NCBI GenBank assembly: GCA_016190145.1
Contig: JACPRD010000162.1
Coordinates: forward strand, 1-36,760
DNA: 36,760 nucleotides
Source: Planctomycetota bacterium
GTDB taxonomy: Bacteria > Planctomycetota > MHYJ01 > WSZJ01
Direction of reading: 5' to 3'
The notes under the pieces were generated by a model. That model made no database searches, was not told the origin of the DNA, and saw only the letters and a program-made list of their open reading frames with translations. Made by a program: the position numbers and the translations under genes. Position 1 is the first letter of the stretch. Each line of letters begins with the position of its first letter. This document shows positions 1-7,294 of the stretch, piece by piece.

Positions 1-493
1 CCCACCTTCCGCCCCCGCCCGCACGCTTTCCCCACGCCGCCACGTCGGGAAGCGCCCCCGCGACGGGCGCCGCGAGCCTGCGCTGCGTCTCGCCCTCCGC
101 GCGGAGCTTCGCCGTGTCCGGCCCGTCCGACTTCACAGCCGCGCCGGCCTTCCCCGCGGAAACCTCGAGCTTCACGCCGCCCTTCTCGACCCACACTACG
201 ATCCGGCAGATCCCGACGTCGACCTTGTCCCCCGACTGAAGCTTCTTCTCGCGCACCGTCTCGCCGTTCACGAGCGTCCCGTTGCGGCTGCCGAGGTCGC
301 GCACGACGACCGCCCCGTCGACCTTGCGCAGCTCGCAGTGCACCCGCGAGAGGCTGGAGTCCAAGATGGCGATGGCGTTCTGCGAAGAGCGGCCGACGGT
401 GATGGGCTCGGCGGGAAGAGGCACGATCCTGGGGTCGTCGCCCAGCTTGACCATCACGGAGGCCATGGCGGATGGGGCTCCGGCAGGAGGCAT
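1..493 (-). CDS. FHA-domain protein (3' end beyond window)
   Basis: The minus strand is open from an ATG at 493 to the window edge, giving about 164 residues with no stop. An FHA phosphothreonine-binding domain covers roughly residues 15-105. Its hallmarks are visible: GRSSQN (binding-loop Arg and Ser), SRVH, and GSRNGTLVNG on the following strand. FHA domains read Ser/Thr kinase signalling; here the partner is unknown. The residues after the domain are Ala/Lys/Gly-rich and show no fold I recognise. I chose the ATG at 493 because a sigma70-like promoter lies just upstream; an in-frame ATG at 466 is an alternative. A second FHA protein is at 12869-13324. The truncation is only the window boundary. 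Confidence 0.85.
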   Translation of the reverse strand, partial: MPPAGAPSAMASVMVKLGDDPRIVPLPAEPITVGRSSQNAIAILDSSLSRVHCELRKVDGAVVVRDLGSRNGTLVNGETVREKKLQSGDKVDVGICRIVVWVEKGGVKLEVSAGKAGAAVKSDGPDTAKLRAEGETQRRLAAPVAGALPDVAAWGKRAGGGGRW

Positions 494-523
494 GAGGTTG
501 ACGCAACCCCTTTCGGGCTCGGG

Positions 524-553
524 AATGTAGCAGGATCCTGCGGCGGACGTCAA
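524..553 (-). promoter_or_regulatory. Putative promoter with palindrome in the spacer, for the FHA gene
   Basis: On the minus strand TTGACG (553-548) and TACATT (529-524) are separated by 18 bp. The spacer contains a perfect 12-bp palindrome GCAGGATCCTGC (530-541). Predicted transcription would start near 517, about 24 nt before the ATG at 493. A palindrome between the -35 and -10 boxes is a typical operator position. This is inferred from sequence alone. Confidence 0.4.
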
Positions 554-660
554 TCGAGGCGTTATGTGCAACTTTCGCGCCTTTGCGAAAGCGGCTGGGA
601 AGCGGGTTTCGCGGGGGAAAGGTAAGGAGGTTTGACAGGGTGGACTGGTCGTCACGCGGC

Positions 661-685
661 GCTCGGCGTTCGGAGTTCGGAGTTG
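661..685. repeat. Heptad-repeat arm, GTTCGGN family (single arm)
   Basis: The intergenic stretch 494-729 holds a run of imperfect 7-bp units (GTTCGGA GTTCGGA GTT...) with no obvious inverted partner nearby. The same unit recurs at 20193-20305, 23921-23957 and 24568-24609. It lies 45 bp past the stop of the minus-strand pseudopilin gene. No gene is seen in the rest of this gap. Confidence 0.7.
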
Positions 686-729
686 GCCGATCGCCGCTCC
701 TTGCCCGGAAACGGCGCCGTGGACCGCTT

Positions 730-3700
730 CTACTTCTCCTCGTGCCGGTGCACCACGTGCTCCTGCTCGTACTCGACTTCGAACCCGCGGAACTGCGGCG
801 ACTCCTTCCACTCGCCTTTCGCCCAGGCGCCCTCGAGGTACTCGAACATGACGCGGACGTCCAGCTGGTCGCTCACCGTGTCGCCCAGCTTGCCGCCCCT
901 GTCGTCGTCGAATTCATAGAAGAGCGGAGCCCCGCCCGGCTTCCGTCGCCTCGATTCTCCCGCCATGTGGATCCACCGCCCGCTCCTGTCGAACCGGACG
1001 AAGACGCGGATGTCGACCGAGGCACCGGTGAACATCTCCTCCCACCGGATCGATTTCCAGCGCGCCCCCGTTGCGCGCGTCGTGGCCTCGAACCAGTGGA
1101 GATCGGTGTCGTCGGAGGCGTGCGTGTACCGGTCGTAGAATCGCCATGGCATCGCGTACAGGAGCGCGTCCGCTTCGTGCGGCTCGGGGGTCGTCCCGAA
1201 CGCGCCGCGGAAGTCGCATCCCGGAGGCGCCATGAGGAAGTCCGGGCCCCGCTTCGTCCAGCCGACCAGCTCCCGGTCCACGAGGAAGTACCCGTCCTCC
1301 GGGAACCCGTCGCTGTCGGCCGTCAGGAAGTAATGGTGTTCTGCGTTTACCCCCGCTGCGAGCGCCGAGATGGCGAGAGGGGTCAGCGGATAGACGAGGC
1401 TGCCCCGCGCGTGATTCCGCTGCGCCGTGCCAAGGTATCCGCGCTTCAGGCCGTTCAGCTTCCGCCCCTCCGGCTCGTACGAGACGTACCCGATGAGTTC
1501 GTCGTCGACGAGGATCGCGCCGCCGGATCGATCGAGGGGCGTGAAGTTCACGGGAAGCTCGCCGGGGGAGGGCGGGGGCGCGTCCGGCCTGCCGTCGGGG
1601 AACCCGAGGACCAGCTCGGTCTCGGCAACGTCGATCGCTCTCGGGAGGCACGCCGATTCGTACTCGGCCGTCGTGCAGCGCAGCTCGTCGATCCAGCCAC
1701 CCAGTTCGCCCGGCGCGGTGTCATGCTCGGAAACGCCGATGCGAAGCGGTGCGGGCTCGCAAAACGGAAGTTCGCCGGACGGAAATCTGATGACGCGCGA
1801 GAAGCGCCGGATCCGCTGGCGCGGGTCGGCGACGACTTCGTCGGAGACCTGTCGATCCAGGGCGGCCAGGAGGAACGGCGGGTCGGTCCTCGTGAAAGCC
1901 GACCACAAGGCGGGGGGTTCGAGGGGGCTCCGGCCGCTTTCGAGCCAGACCGCGCAGGCGATGTGCGCCTGCTCGCGCTTGCGGTAATCCTGCTGGAGAA
2001 GTGTGACGAGATCGCCGCGGCCGGCCGCGGCATCCTCGAGGGCGAAGGTCGGCAGGACGGGCGACCCTGCGGGGTGGGCATCGTCCGTGGACGACGCGCC
2101 CCAGAAATGGCCTCGGAGAAGCGACGAAGGTGCGGATTCGCCGCCCGACCGGCCCACGACGGCGATCCAGGCATCGGTGCCGACTTTCTGGACGGGACCG
2201 AGGAACTCGTTCCCGATGCAGAGGAGGGTGGGGTCGGAAAACCCGGCGTTCGTGTCCACGTAGAAGCCGACGAGCGTGACGGGCTCCAGGGCGAAATGGT
2301 CGCGCTCCGGCGTGCCGAACAGGCCACGATCGAGGCCGGTGAAACGGCTGTCGTCGCGTCCGGTGTAGCGGACGATTTCGTGGGCGGAGTTGCCGATGAT
2401 CAGCCAGCCCTTCTCGGGAAATCCGCGGGCGCTGTCGGTGGGGACGCTGAGGACCATCTCCCCCCTCCCGAGGCCCACCTCCCGGGGATCGGACGGATCC
2501 CGCGCCCAGATCATCGTGGTCGACTCGTCCATCGAGCCCATGTGGAACTTCAGCCGACCCCAGCATTCCGGAATGCGGTCCCACACGAGCGCCGGAGCGC
2601 TGAAGTCGGGCGTGGTGTAGTCGAGTATCGCCGCGACGACGAAATCCGTGTACCCCCAAGGCGCGATCGTCTCCCCCATCGAGTGCGCGCACGCCCGCGA
2701 GCCGCGCGCGCCGCGGGTGACCCCGTTGAAGGAACGCGCGATCGCCGTCTGGTACTCGATCACTTCCTGCCCGATGGCGATCGCGCCGGGCGAATTGAAG
2801 TGACCGACGTCCACGTCGCACTCGATCGAGAGGCTCTCCGGGCTCATCCGGTTAACCAGGTGCACCGCGACGCCGAGCTCCCTGTCCGCCCTCTGCGCCG
2901 ACCCCTGCGGGACCGCGCGCCAGTCGCCGACGGGCATGCCGTCCAGCGTCAGCATCATCCCGCCGTTCCGCGTCGTCTTCCAGAATGCCCCGATGTGATA
3001 CCACCGCTTCGGCGTCAACCGGACCCGGTGCACCACCTGCGAGAAGCCGCGCTCGAGCGACGCGTCCTTCACGCGCAGCCGCAGGCAGGGCCCGTCGGCG
3101 GTGCGGTTCCCCTCGTAAGTCAGGAGGATGCGGTTCGACCACTCTTCTTCGCCCGCGTCGAAGATCGTCGCGTCTTCCGCGGGCGCCTGGAACCAGAGTT
3201 CCGTCGCGCCGGAGGGCCAGCAGACGACCTGGCCCCGCTGGAACGGGGAGAGTCCGGAAAACACCAGGCCTTCGCCCGCGGCTTTTCCCTCGTTGGCGGG
3301 ACCGAAGTGCATGGCGGTGTCCCAGGCCGCGCGGCGGTCCGTTCCCGTCAGGCCCGTGAACCACGCGCCTCGTGAACGGTCGCGGATCGGCCATTCGCCC
3401 GGCAGGGCCGGACCGGTGGAGATGCCGCGGGCCATGCCGCGATCGAGAACTCTCGTGAAATCCTCCTGGCTCCGGCACCGCCACCGCAGGATCCCCGGCG
3501 GCGCGAGTTCGACGATCTCCCGGAGGTCGCACTCGCCGGCCACGACCTCGTTCGGGCGCTTGACGATGGCGCGGGCGGCGACGGTGACGATGTTCCAGGA
3601 CTGAAGGGTGAGCGGCACGGTGCCGGTGCCGGCCAGCTCGCCGTCCGTCGGCCAGACCGCGTTGAGCGCGATCGCCCGCCGGTCGTTCGCGCTGATCGCC

Positions 3701-4596
3701 ATCACCTGCACCTGCGCATTGAGGAAGTCGTGGAATTCCTCCCAGCCGCCGAACGTCCTCGACGCCATCGCGTCGGCGAGCCGGGTCGCCTCGCGGCGCG
3801 TCACCGTGTCTTCTTCGCCGTATTCGCGGAGCGCCAGTCCCTCGAAGCACGCCGCCAGGGCCTCGCGGCTCGCCGTGTTGATGTTGAGCGGGTGGCGCTG
3901 CTCGATCTCCAGGATCGCGTCGGCCTCGGCCGCCTCGACAACGCCCTTCAGCCCGATCTCCAGCCGTCCCGCGTCGACGAAGACGATTTCCCCGGTCTGG
4001 ACGGCAGTGCGCCCCGAAACGCGCACGCGAGTTCCTGTCGAGAGATGCGTCGCGTCGTCGACGCGGCATCGCACGAATTCCGACCGCCGTTCCCGCGGCA
4101 GGACTTCGCGGATCGACTGCGGAGCGATCCACGCCGCCGGACGGCCGCTGACTTCGGTCAGGTGGCGCCGCACGTCGTCGACGCGCGCGTCGATCCTCCT
4201 CATGAGACTTTCAATGCACGCCCGCGGCGCCGTCCGGAGATTTATCTTCCCCTGCTCGTCCTCGACCCTCGCCCCCGCGCTCGACCCGGTCGACACCGGC
4301 CGTCCGGCACGGCCGGCGGAGTATTCCCCGGGCGTGTCCGAGAAAGGCGTGTTGAAGGGACGGGGCGCGGTCCGGCTTTCTTCGAGTCCTTCCCACCCGG
4401 GAGCGGTGGCCGCGACCGCGCGGTTGCGGGCGGCGGTGGCTGCATAGCGCGCATGCGCGCGGTCAGCGGCACCGCGGGCGCCTCTCTCCTGAAATCCCAT
4501 GGAGAGGCCGAAAGGAATGGCGATGGCGGCAAGGAGGGCGACGATCACGACGACCAGAAGGAGAGCCATGCCGTCGTTGTGATGTCGCGGGCGCAC
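730..4596 (-). CDS. Giant GspK-like pseudopilin fused to LamG and RG..GT..H repeats
   Basis: This 1288-residue protein starts at a GTG with a short basic leader ending G^MALLL, followed by a 20-residue hydrophobic helix. That is a type IV prepilin/pseudopilin signal; as in GspK, there is no Glu at mature position 5. GspK-like hallmarks follow: VEDEQGKINLRTA near 111-123 and a second LNINTASREAL near 237-247. GspK caps the type II secretion pseudopilus, but usual members are about 320 residues. Here about 950 residues are added. A LamG/concanavalin-like fold covers roughly 440-565. Then come at least four degenerate repeats of pattern E-L/V-I-x-Y ... GL-x-RG-x-x-GT-x-x-x-x-H, also seen in phage tail-type proteins. 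No other T2SS gene is in the window. It probably acts as a surface-displayed minor pseudopilin. The GspK assignment is good; the function of the C-terminal part is unknown. Confidence 0.8.
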   Translation of the reverse strand: MRPRHHNDGMALLLVVVIVALLAAIAIPFGLSMGFQERGARGAADRAHARYAATAARNRAVAATAPGWEGLEESRTAPRPFNTPFSDTPGEYSAGRAGRPVSTGSSAGARVEDEQGKINLRTAPRACIESLMRRIDARVDDVRRHLTEVSGRPAAWIAPQSIREVLPRERRSEFVRCRVDDATHLSTGTRVRVSGRTAVQTGEIVFVDAGRLEIGLKGVVEAAEADAILEIEQRHPLNINTASREALAACFEGLALREYGEEDTVTRREATRLADAMASRTFGGWEEFHDFLNAQVQVMAISANDRRAIALNAVWPTDGELAGTGTVPLTLQSWNIVTVAARAIVKRPNEVVAGECDLREIVELAPPGILRWRCRSQEDFTRVLDRGMARGISTGPALPGEWPIRDRSRGAWFTGLTGTDRRAAWDTAMHFGPANEGKAAGEGLVFSGLSPFQRGQVVCWPSGATELWFQAPAEDATIFDAGEEEWSNRILLTYEGNRTADGPCLRLRVKDASLERGFSQVVHRVRLTPKRWYHIGAFWKTTRNGGMMLTLDGMPVGDWRAVPQGSAQRADRELGVAVHLVNRMSPESLSIECDVDVGHFNSPGAIAIGQEVIEYQTAIARSFNGVTRGARGSRACAHSMGETIAPWGYTDFVVAAILDYTTPDFSAPALVWDRIPECWGRLKFHMGSMDESTTMIWARDPSDPREVGLGRGEMVLSVPTDSARGFPEKGWLIIGNSAHEIVRYTGRDDSRFTGLDRGLFGTPERDHFALEPVTLVGFYVDTNAGFSDPTLLCIGNEFLGPVQKVGTDAWIAVVGRSGGESAPSSLLRGHFWGASSTDDAHPAGSPVLPTFALEDAAAGRGDLVTLLQQDYRKREQAHIACAVWLESGRSPLEPPALWSAFTRTDPPFLLAALDRQVSDEVVADPRQRIRRFSRVIRFPSGELPFCEPAPLRIGVSEHDTAPGELGGWIDELRCTTAEYESACLPRAIDVAETELVLGFPDGRPDAPPPSPGELPVNFTPLDRSGGAILVDDELIGYVSYEPEGRKLNGLKRGYLGTAQRNHARGSLVYPLTPLAISALAAGVNAEHHYFLTADSDGFPEDGYFLVDRELVGWTKRGPDFLMAPPGCDFRGAFGTTPEPHEADALLYAMPWRFYDRYTHASDDTDLHWFEATTRATGARWKSIRWEEMFTGASVDIRVFVRFDRSGRWIHMAGESRRRKPGGAPLFYEFDDDRGGKLGDTVSDQLDVRVMFEYLEGAWAKGEWKESPQFRGFEVEYEQEHVVHRHEEK

Positions 4597-4730
4597 GCGC
4601 GGTCGCGAAGCAAATCACGGGCCGGACGGAAGCGACTGATACGAGCGAAAAACGCCCTCTTGCCGGGAATCAGCCGGGATCTGGCCGCGCGAATGTACCG
4701 GGTGTTTACTCGACGACGCGGCATGGCGGA

Positions 4731-6260
4731 TTACTTTCCCGGCGGTCTGATCCGCGCTACCTGCCCAAACGCGACCTCCGTGGGCTTCGTCCCATCCTCC
4801 CACTTGACGCGACACCCCTTCTCGGTCTTCTCGAGCACCATCCCCGGATACATCGCGGGCTTCCCCTCCCAGCACGCGAGCACGCGGTCGCCTTTCGCGA
4901 GGTCCGCGGCGGCGGCGATCGGGATGAGGTCGGCGGCGGTGAGCGAACCCGTGTCGCCGTCGGCGTAGCGCACGGCGTGGATGCCGGACTCGACTGCGGT
5001 CACCGTCGCCAGGAACCAGTCGCGCTTCCAGCGGGCCGCGACCGCGTCGCCTTTGACGAGCGAGCGCGGCGCGAGCGCGGCGAACTGCGGCGCCTTCGGG
5101 ACGTTGCCGGCCGCCGGCGGGCGGGCGCGGTCGGCGGTGACCCACTCGTCGTCGTCGCCCTCCTCGCCCTCGTAGTGGATGTAGTAGAACGTGTCGTCCT
5201 CCGACTTCGTCACCGTCGCGAGGAACCACTGGCCCTTGCGCCACTCGATCTCGTAGCGCTCCCCCACCTTCAGCACCGGCCGCGCGATCGGGCGCAGCTT
5301 CTCCGGGCCCACCCACTCGTCCCATTTCGGGTCCCAGCCGACGTAGTGCACCCGGAACTTCCCCTCCTCGATCGCCAGGATCTGCGCGACGTACCATTTG
5401 CCGTCGCGGTCGCACGCTTCCAGGAATTCCAGCACCTGCCGGTCCCCCGCGACCTTCGCCGGCGCCGGCCGGTCCGCCGCCACCGCGCGCCACACGAATT
5501 CCGCCTCGAACGCCGAGCCGCGCCGGGCGCGGCAGAGCTGGTTCTCGCGGAAACGCATCTCGTCGTGCGCGAACGCGTCGGTCTCGCCGAACGTGATCTT
5601 CCCGTCGCGGTCGCGGTCAACCGCCCCGTCGCCCGCGAGCGCCGTGATCAGCGCTTCCGTGAACGTCCAGTGCTCCGTCGAGACGTTGGAAGCGGTGGCG
5701 GACGCGAGGGCGGCGGCGCGGACGCCGGGTTTGCCCTCGAAGCGGTCGACGACGGTGCCGAGGGCGCCGGAGTGGCAGCAGTCGCCGACGAGGAGGAGGC
5801 GCTCGCCTTTCCATTCCTTGTCGAAGATGGGGAAGAGTTCGTCGACGTCGAACGCGGTGGAGAAGTCCTTGAGGTCGACGTCGTAGCACGCGAGCCACGT
5901 TTTGGTTTTCCGGCTGAGGCCGTGTCCCTGGAAGTAGAAGACCGCGGTGCTGCCCGCGCCCGCGCGCGCGGCGAGCGCGTGGAGTTCGCGGCGCATGGCG
6001 GCGAGGGTCGCCTCCTTGTCCTTCAGGAACACGATGTTCGCGGCCGGCACGCCGCACGCCTTGAGCTGGGCGACGAGGGCTTCGTCGCGCCGCGCGTCCT
6101 TGAACGCCGCAAGGCCCTTGTCGGGCCACTCGATGACGCTCGCGACGAGGACGTGGGTGTTCGCGAAGTCCCAGGCGGCGGGTTCTTCGGCGGGGGCGAG
6201 GGAGGAGAGGAGCAGGAGGGCGAGGGGGGCGGCGATGGGGAGGCGGTTCATGGGGGGCAT
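4731..6260 (-). CDS. Secreted metacaspase-type peptidase C14 with EF-hand and Tudor-like repeats
   Basis: The 509-residue protein has a signal peptide (about residues 4-25; Met4 at 6251 is an equally good start). A caspase-fold domain spans about 33-235. The catalytic His is in FQGHG (His113) and the catalytic Cys in GDCCHSG (Cys162), so it should be active. An EF-hand-like loop, DRDRDGKITFGE (215-226), suggests calcium dependence, as known for metacaspases. The C-terminal half holds about four small beta-barrel repeats (286-324, 333-381, 401-448, 455-505). The first two read like Tudor-knot/chromo-barrel domains, for example VHYVGWDPKWDEWV and IHYEGEEGDDDEWV. Such modules are mostly known from eukaryotic chromatin proteins, and here they would be extracytoplasmic. 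The substrate is unknown. No promoter or SD is obvious; a GGTTGA/TCAACC dyad lies at 6272-6290. Confidence 0.88.
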   Translation of the reverse strand: MPPMNRLPIAAPLALLLLSSLAPAEEPAAWDFANTHVLVASVIEWPDKGLAAFKDARRDEALVAQLKACGVPAANIVFLKDKEATLAAMRRELHALAARAGAGSTAVFYFQGHGLSRKTKTWLACYDVDLKDFSTAFDVDELFPIFDKEWKGERLLLVGDCCHSGALGTVVDRFEGKPGVRAAALASATASNVSTEHWTFTEALITALAGDGAVDRDRDGKITFGETDAFAHDEMRFRENQLCRARRGSAFEAEFVWRAVAADRPAPAKVAGDRQVLEFLEACDRDGKWYVAQILAIEEGKFRVHYVGWDPKWDEWVGPEKLRPIARPVLKVGERYEIEWRKGQWFLATVTKSEDDTFYYIHYEGEEGDDDEWVTADRARPPAAGNVPKAPQFAALAPRSLVKGDAVAARWKRDWFLATVTAVESGIHAVRYADGDTGSLTAADLIPIAAAADLAKGDRVLACWEGKPAMYPGMVLEKTEKGCRVKWEDGTKPTEVAFGQVARIRPPGK

Positions 6261-6349
6261 CGTAGACAGCGGGTTGATCGCGGGTCAACCGCCGGTGGAG
6301 GCCTCCTCGGTGGCGGACTTGCGAGCCTTTCCGGACCGGGCGGGATCGC

Positions 6350-6374
6350 CTTACAAATTCATTCATTTTGTAAG
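6350..6374. promoter_or_regulatory. Inverted-repeat operator candidate upstream of vapB
   Basis: CTTACAAA (6350-6357) and TTTGTAAG (6367-6374) form a perfect 8-bp inverted repeat with a 9-bp AT-rich spacer, in otherwise GC-rich DNA. VapB-type antitoxins usually autorepress by binding such dyads. Position and base composition support this; binding is inferred. Confidence 0.55.
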
Positions 6375-6390
6375 GTACCGGCGTTACACT
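6362..6390 (+). promoter_or_regulatory. Putative vapBC promoter (possibly leaderless)
   Basis: TTCATT (6362-6367) and TACACT (6385-6390) are spaced by 17 bp, and the -35 overlaps the inverted repeat at 6350-6374. Transcription would begin about at the A of the ATG at 6397. The GGAGG at 6391-6395 would then not be in the mRNA, and it is in any case too close to that ATG to act as an SD. Confidence 0.4.
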
Positions 6391-6396
6391 GGAGGC

Positions 6397-6657
6397 ATGG
6401 AACCGATCAAGATGACGTCAAAACGCCAGGTGACCTTCCCGCGGAGCCTCTGCGAGGAACTCAAACTCACACCGGGGTGCCGGATCCAGCTGGTCCGGAG
6501 AGTCGTCCGCGGACGGGTCGAATACGTGCTCGTGCCGCCCGAGCCGGACTGGTCGTGGGTCGGTGCGGCGCGGAAGTACGCGAAAGGCAAGTCGCACCGC
6601 TGGAGCGACATCGAGAAGTCCATCTCCAGGGGAATGGGGCGCGAGTCGGGCCGATGA
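6397..6657 (+). CDS. vapB: VapB-like antitoxin, AbrB/SpoVT fold
   Basis: The product has 86 residues. Residues 5-50 resemble the swapped-hairpin AbrB DNA-binding fold: MTSKRQVTFPRSLCEELKL, then PGCRIQLVRR. The C-terminal tail (WSDIEKSISRGM) is the part expected to bind and block the toxin. It overlaps the downstream PIN-domain gene by 4 nt (ATGA), typical of coupled antitoxin-toxin pairs. The start is either ATG 6397 (leaderless) or ATG 6409, which sits at a better distance from the GGAGG at 6391. It is likely autoregulated through the dyad at 6350-6374. The family call is firm from fold and context; cognate pairing is inferred from overlap. Confidence 0.85.
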   Translation: MEPIKMTSKRQVTFPRSLCEELKLTPGCRIQLVRRVVRGRVEYVLVPPEPDWSWVGAARKYAKGKSHRWSDIEKSISRGMGRESGR

Positions 6658-7055
6658 GCCTCGGCCTGGATACGTCCGTCGTCGTCCGGCTGACCCTCGG
6701 AGAGCCGGTCGAGCTCGCCGGCGCCGCACTGCGCAGGTTGGGGCGGGCGCGCGCCGACGGGGAGAGCGTGCATGTAAGCGACATCGTCCTCGCCGAGGCT
6801 TATGTCGCGCTGCAGTACCATTACTCGATTCCGAAAGCCGACGCCGTCGGATTTCTGCGGCGACTGTCCGAATCCGGCATGGTCGTCGTCCATCCCCGTA
6901 CGCTTGCGGCTCTTCAGTCCTCCTCGGCCGCCGGACTTGCCGATCGGCTCATTCTGGCGCGGCACGAGATCGAGGGCTGGAAGACGCTGACCTGCGACCG
7001 CCGCCAGGCGAAGGCGGGGCAGGCGGAGCTGATTCGCGCGCCCCGACGGAGTTGA
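6654..7055 (+). CDS. vapC: VapC-like PIN-domain ribonuclease toxin
   Basis: The 133-residue PIN-domain protein starts at the ATG overlapping the vapB stop. The acidic metal-binding residues of the family are all visible: Asp6 (LDTSVVV), Glu48 (VLAEAY), Asp97 (LADRLI) and Asp115 (TCDRR). VapC toxins are Mg-dependent endoribonucleases that cut tRNA or rRNA; the target cannot be read from sequence. Length is normal and nothing is missing, so the toxin should be active. It is followed within 25 bp by a heptad-type inverted repeat (7075-7244) that may end the transcript. Confidence 0.88.
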   Translation: MSLGLDTSVVVRLTLGEPVELAGAALRRLGRARADGESVHVSDIVLAEAYVALQYHYSIPKADAVGFLRRLSESGMVVVHPRTLAALQSSSAAGLADRLILARHEIEGWKTLTCDRRQAKAGQAELIRAPRRS

Positions 7056-7074
7056 GCGGCAGCGCTGTCAGCCC

Positions 7075-7244
7075 TTCCGTGTTCTTCCGTCCCTCCGCGG
7101 TTTCCGTGTTCTGCCGTTCCTTGAATCCTTCTCGAGACCGCGTCGGAGTTTCCGACGGGCAGGACGATGGGAAGCCGGGAAAGAATGGACTTTAAGGGCA
7201 TAACACTGAAACCACGGAGGGACGGAAGAACACGGAAAACGGCC
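7075..7244. repeat. Heptad-type inverted repeat, CCGTGTT/CACGGAA family
   Basis: This fills most of the 7056-7294 gap. The left arm at 7077-7100 and right arm at 7212-7235 match as a 24-bp inverted repeat with one mismatch. Further imperfect CCGT/TTCC units extend to 7120 and 7244. The roughly 110-bp interior has no ORF. Both arms are built from imperfect units of about 7 bp. Confidence 0.75.
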
Positions 7245-7294
7245 GGGGCATTCGGCCGATCCACAATCCCGCTGCGCACGTTACTATCCTCCGT

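Noticed and set aside
583..3375. 930-residue plus-strand open frame
   Set aside because: It is antisense to the pseudopilin gene, Arg/Pro/Ala-rich and without domains; high GC keeps several frames open.
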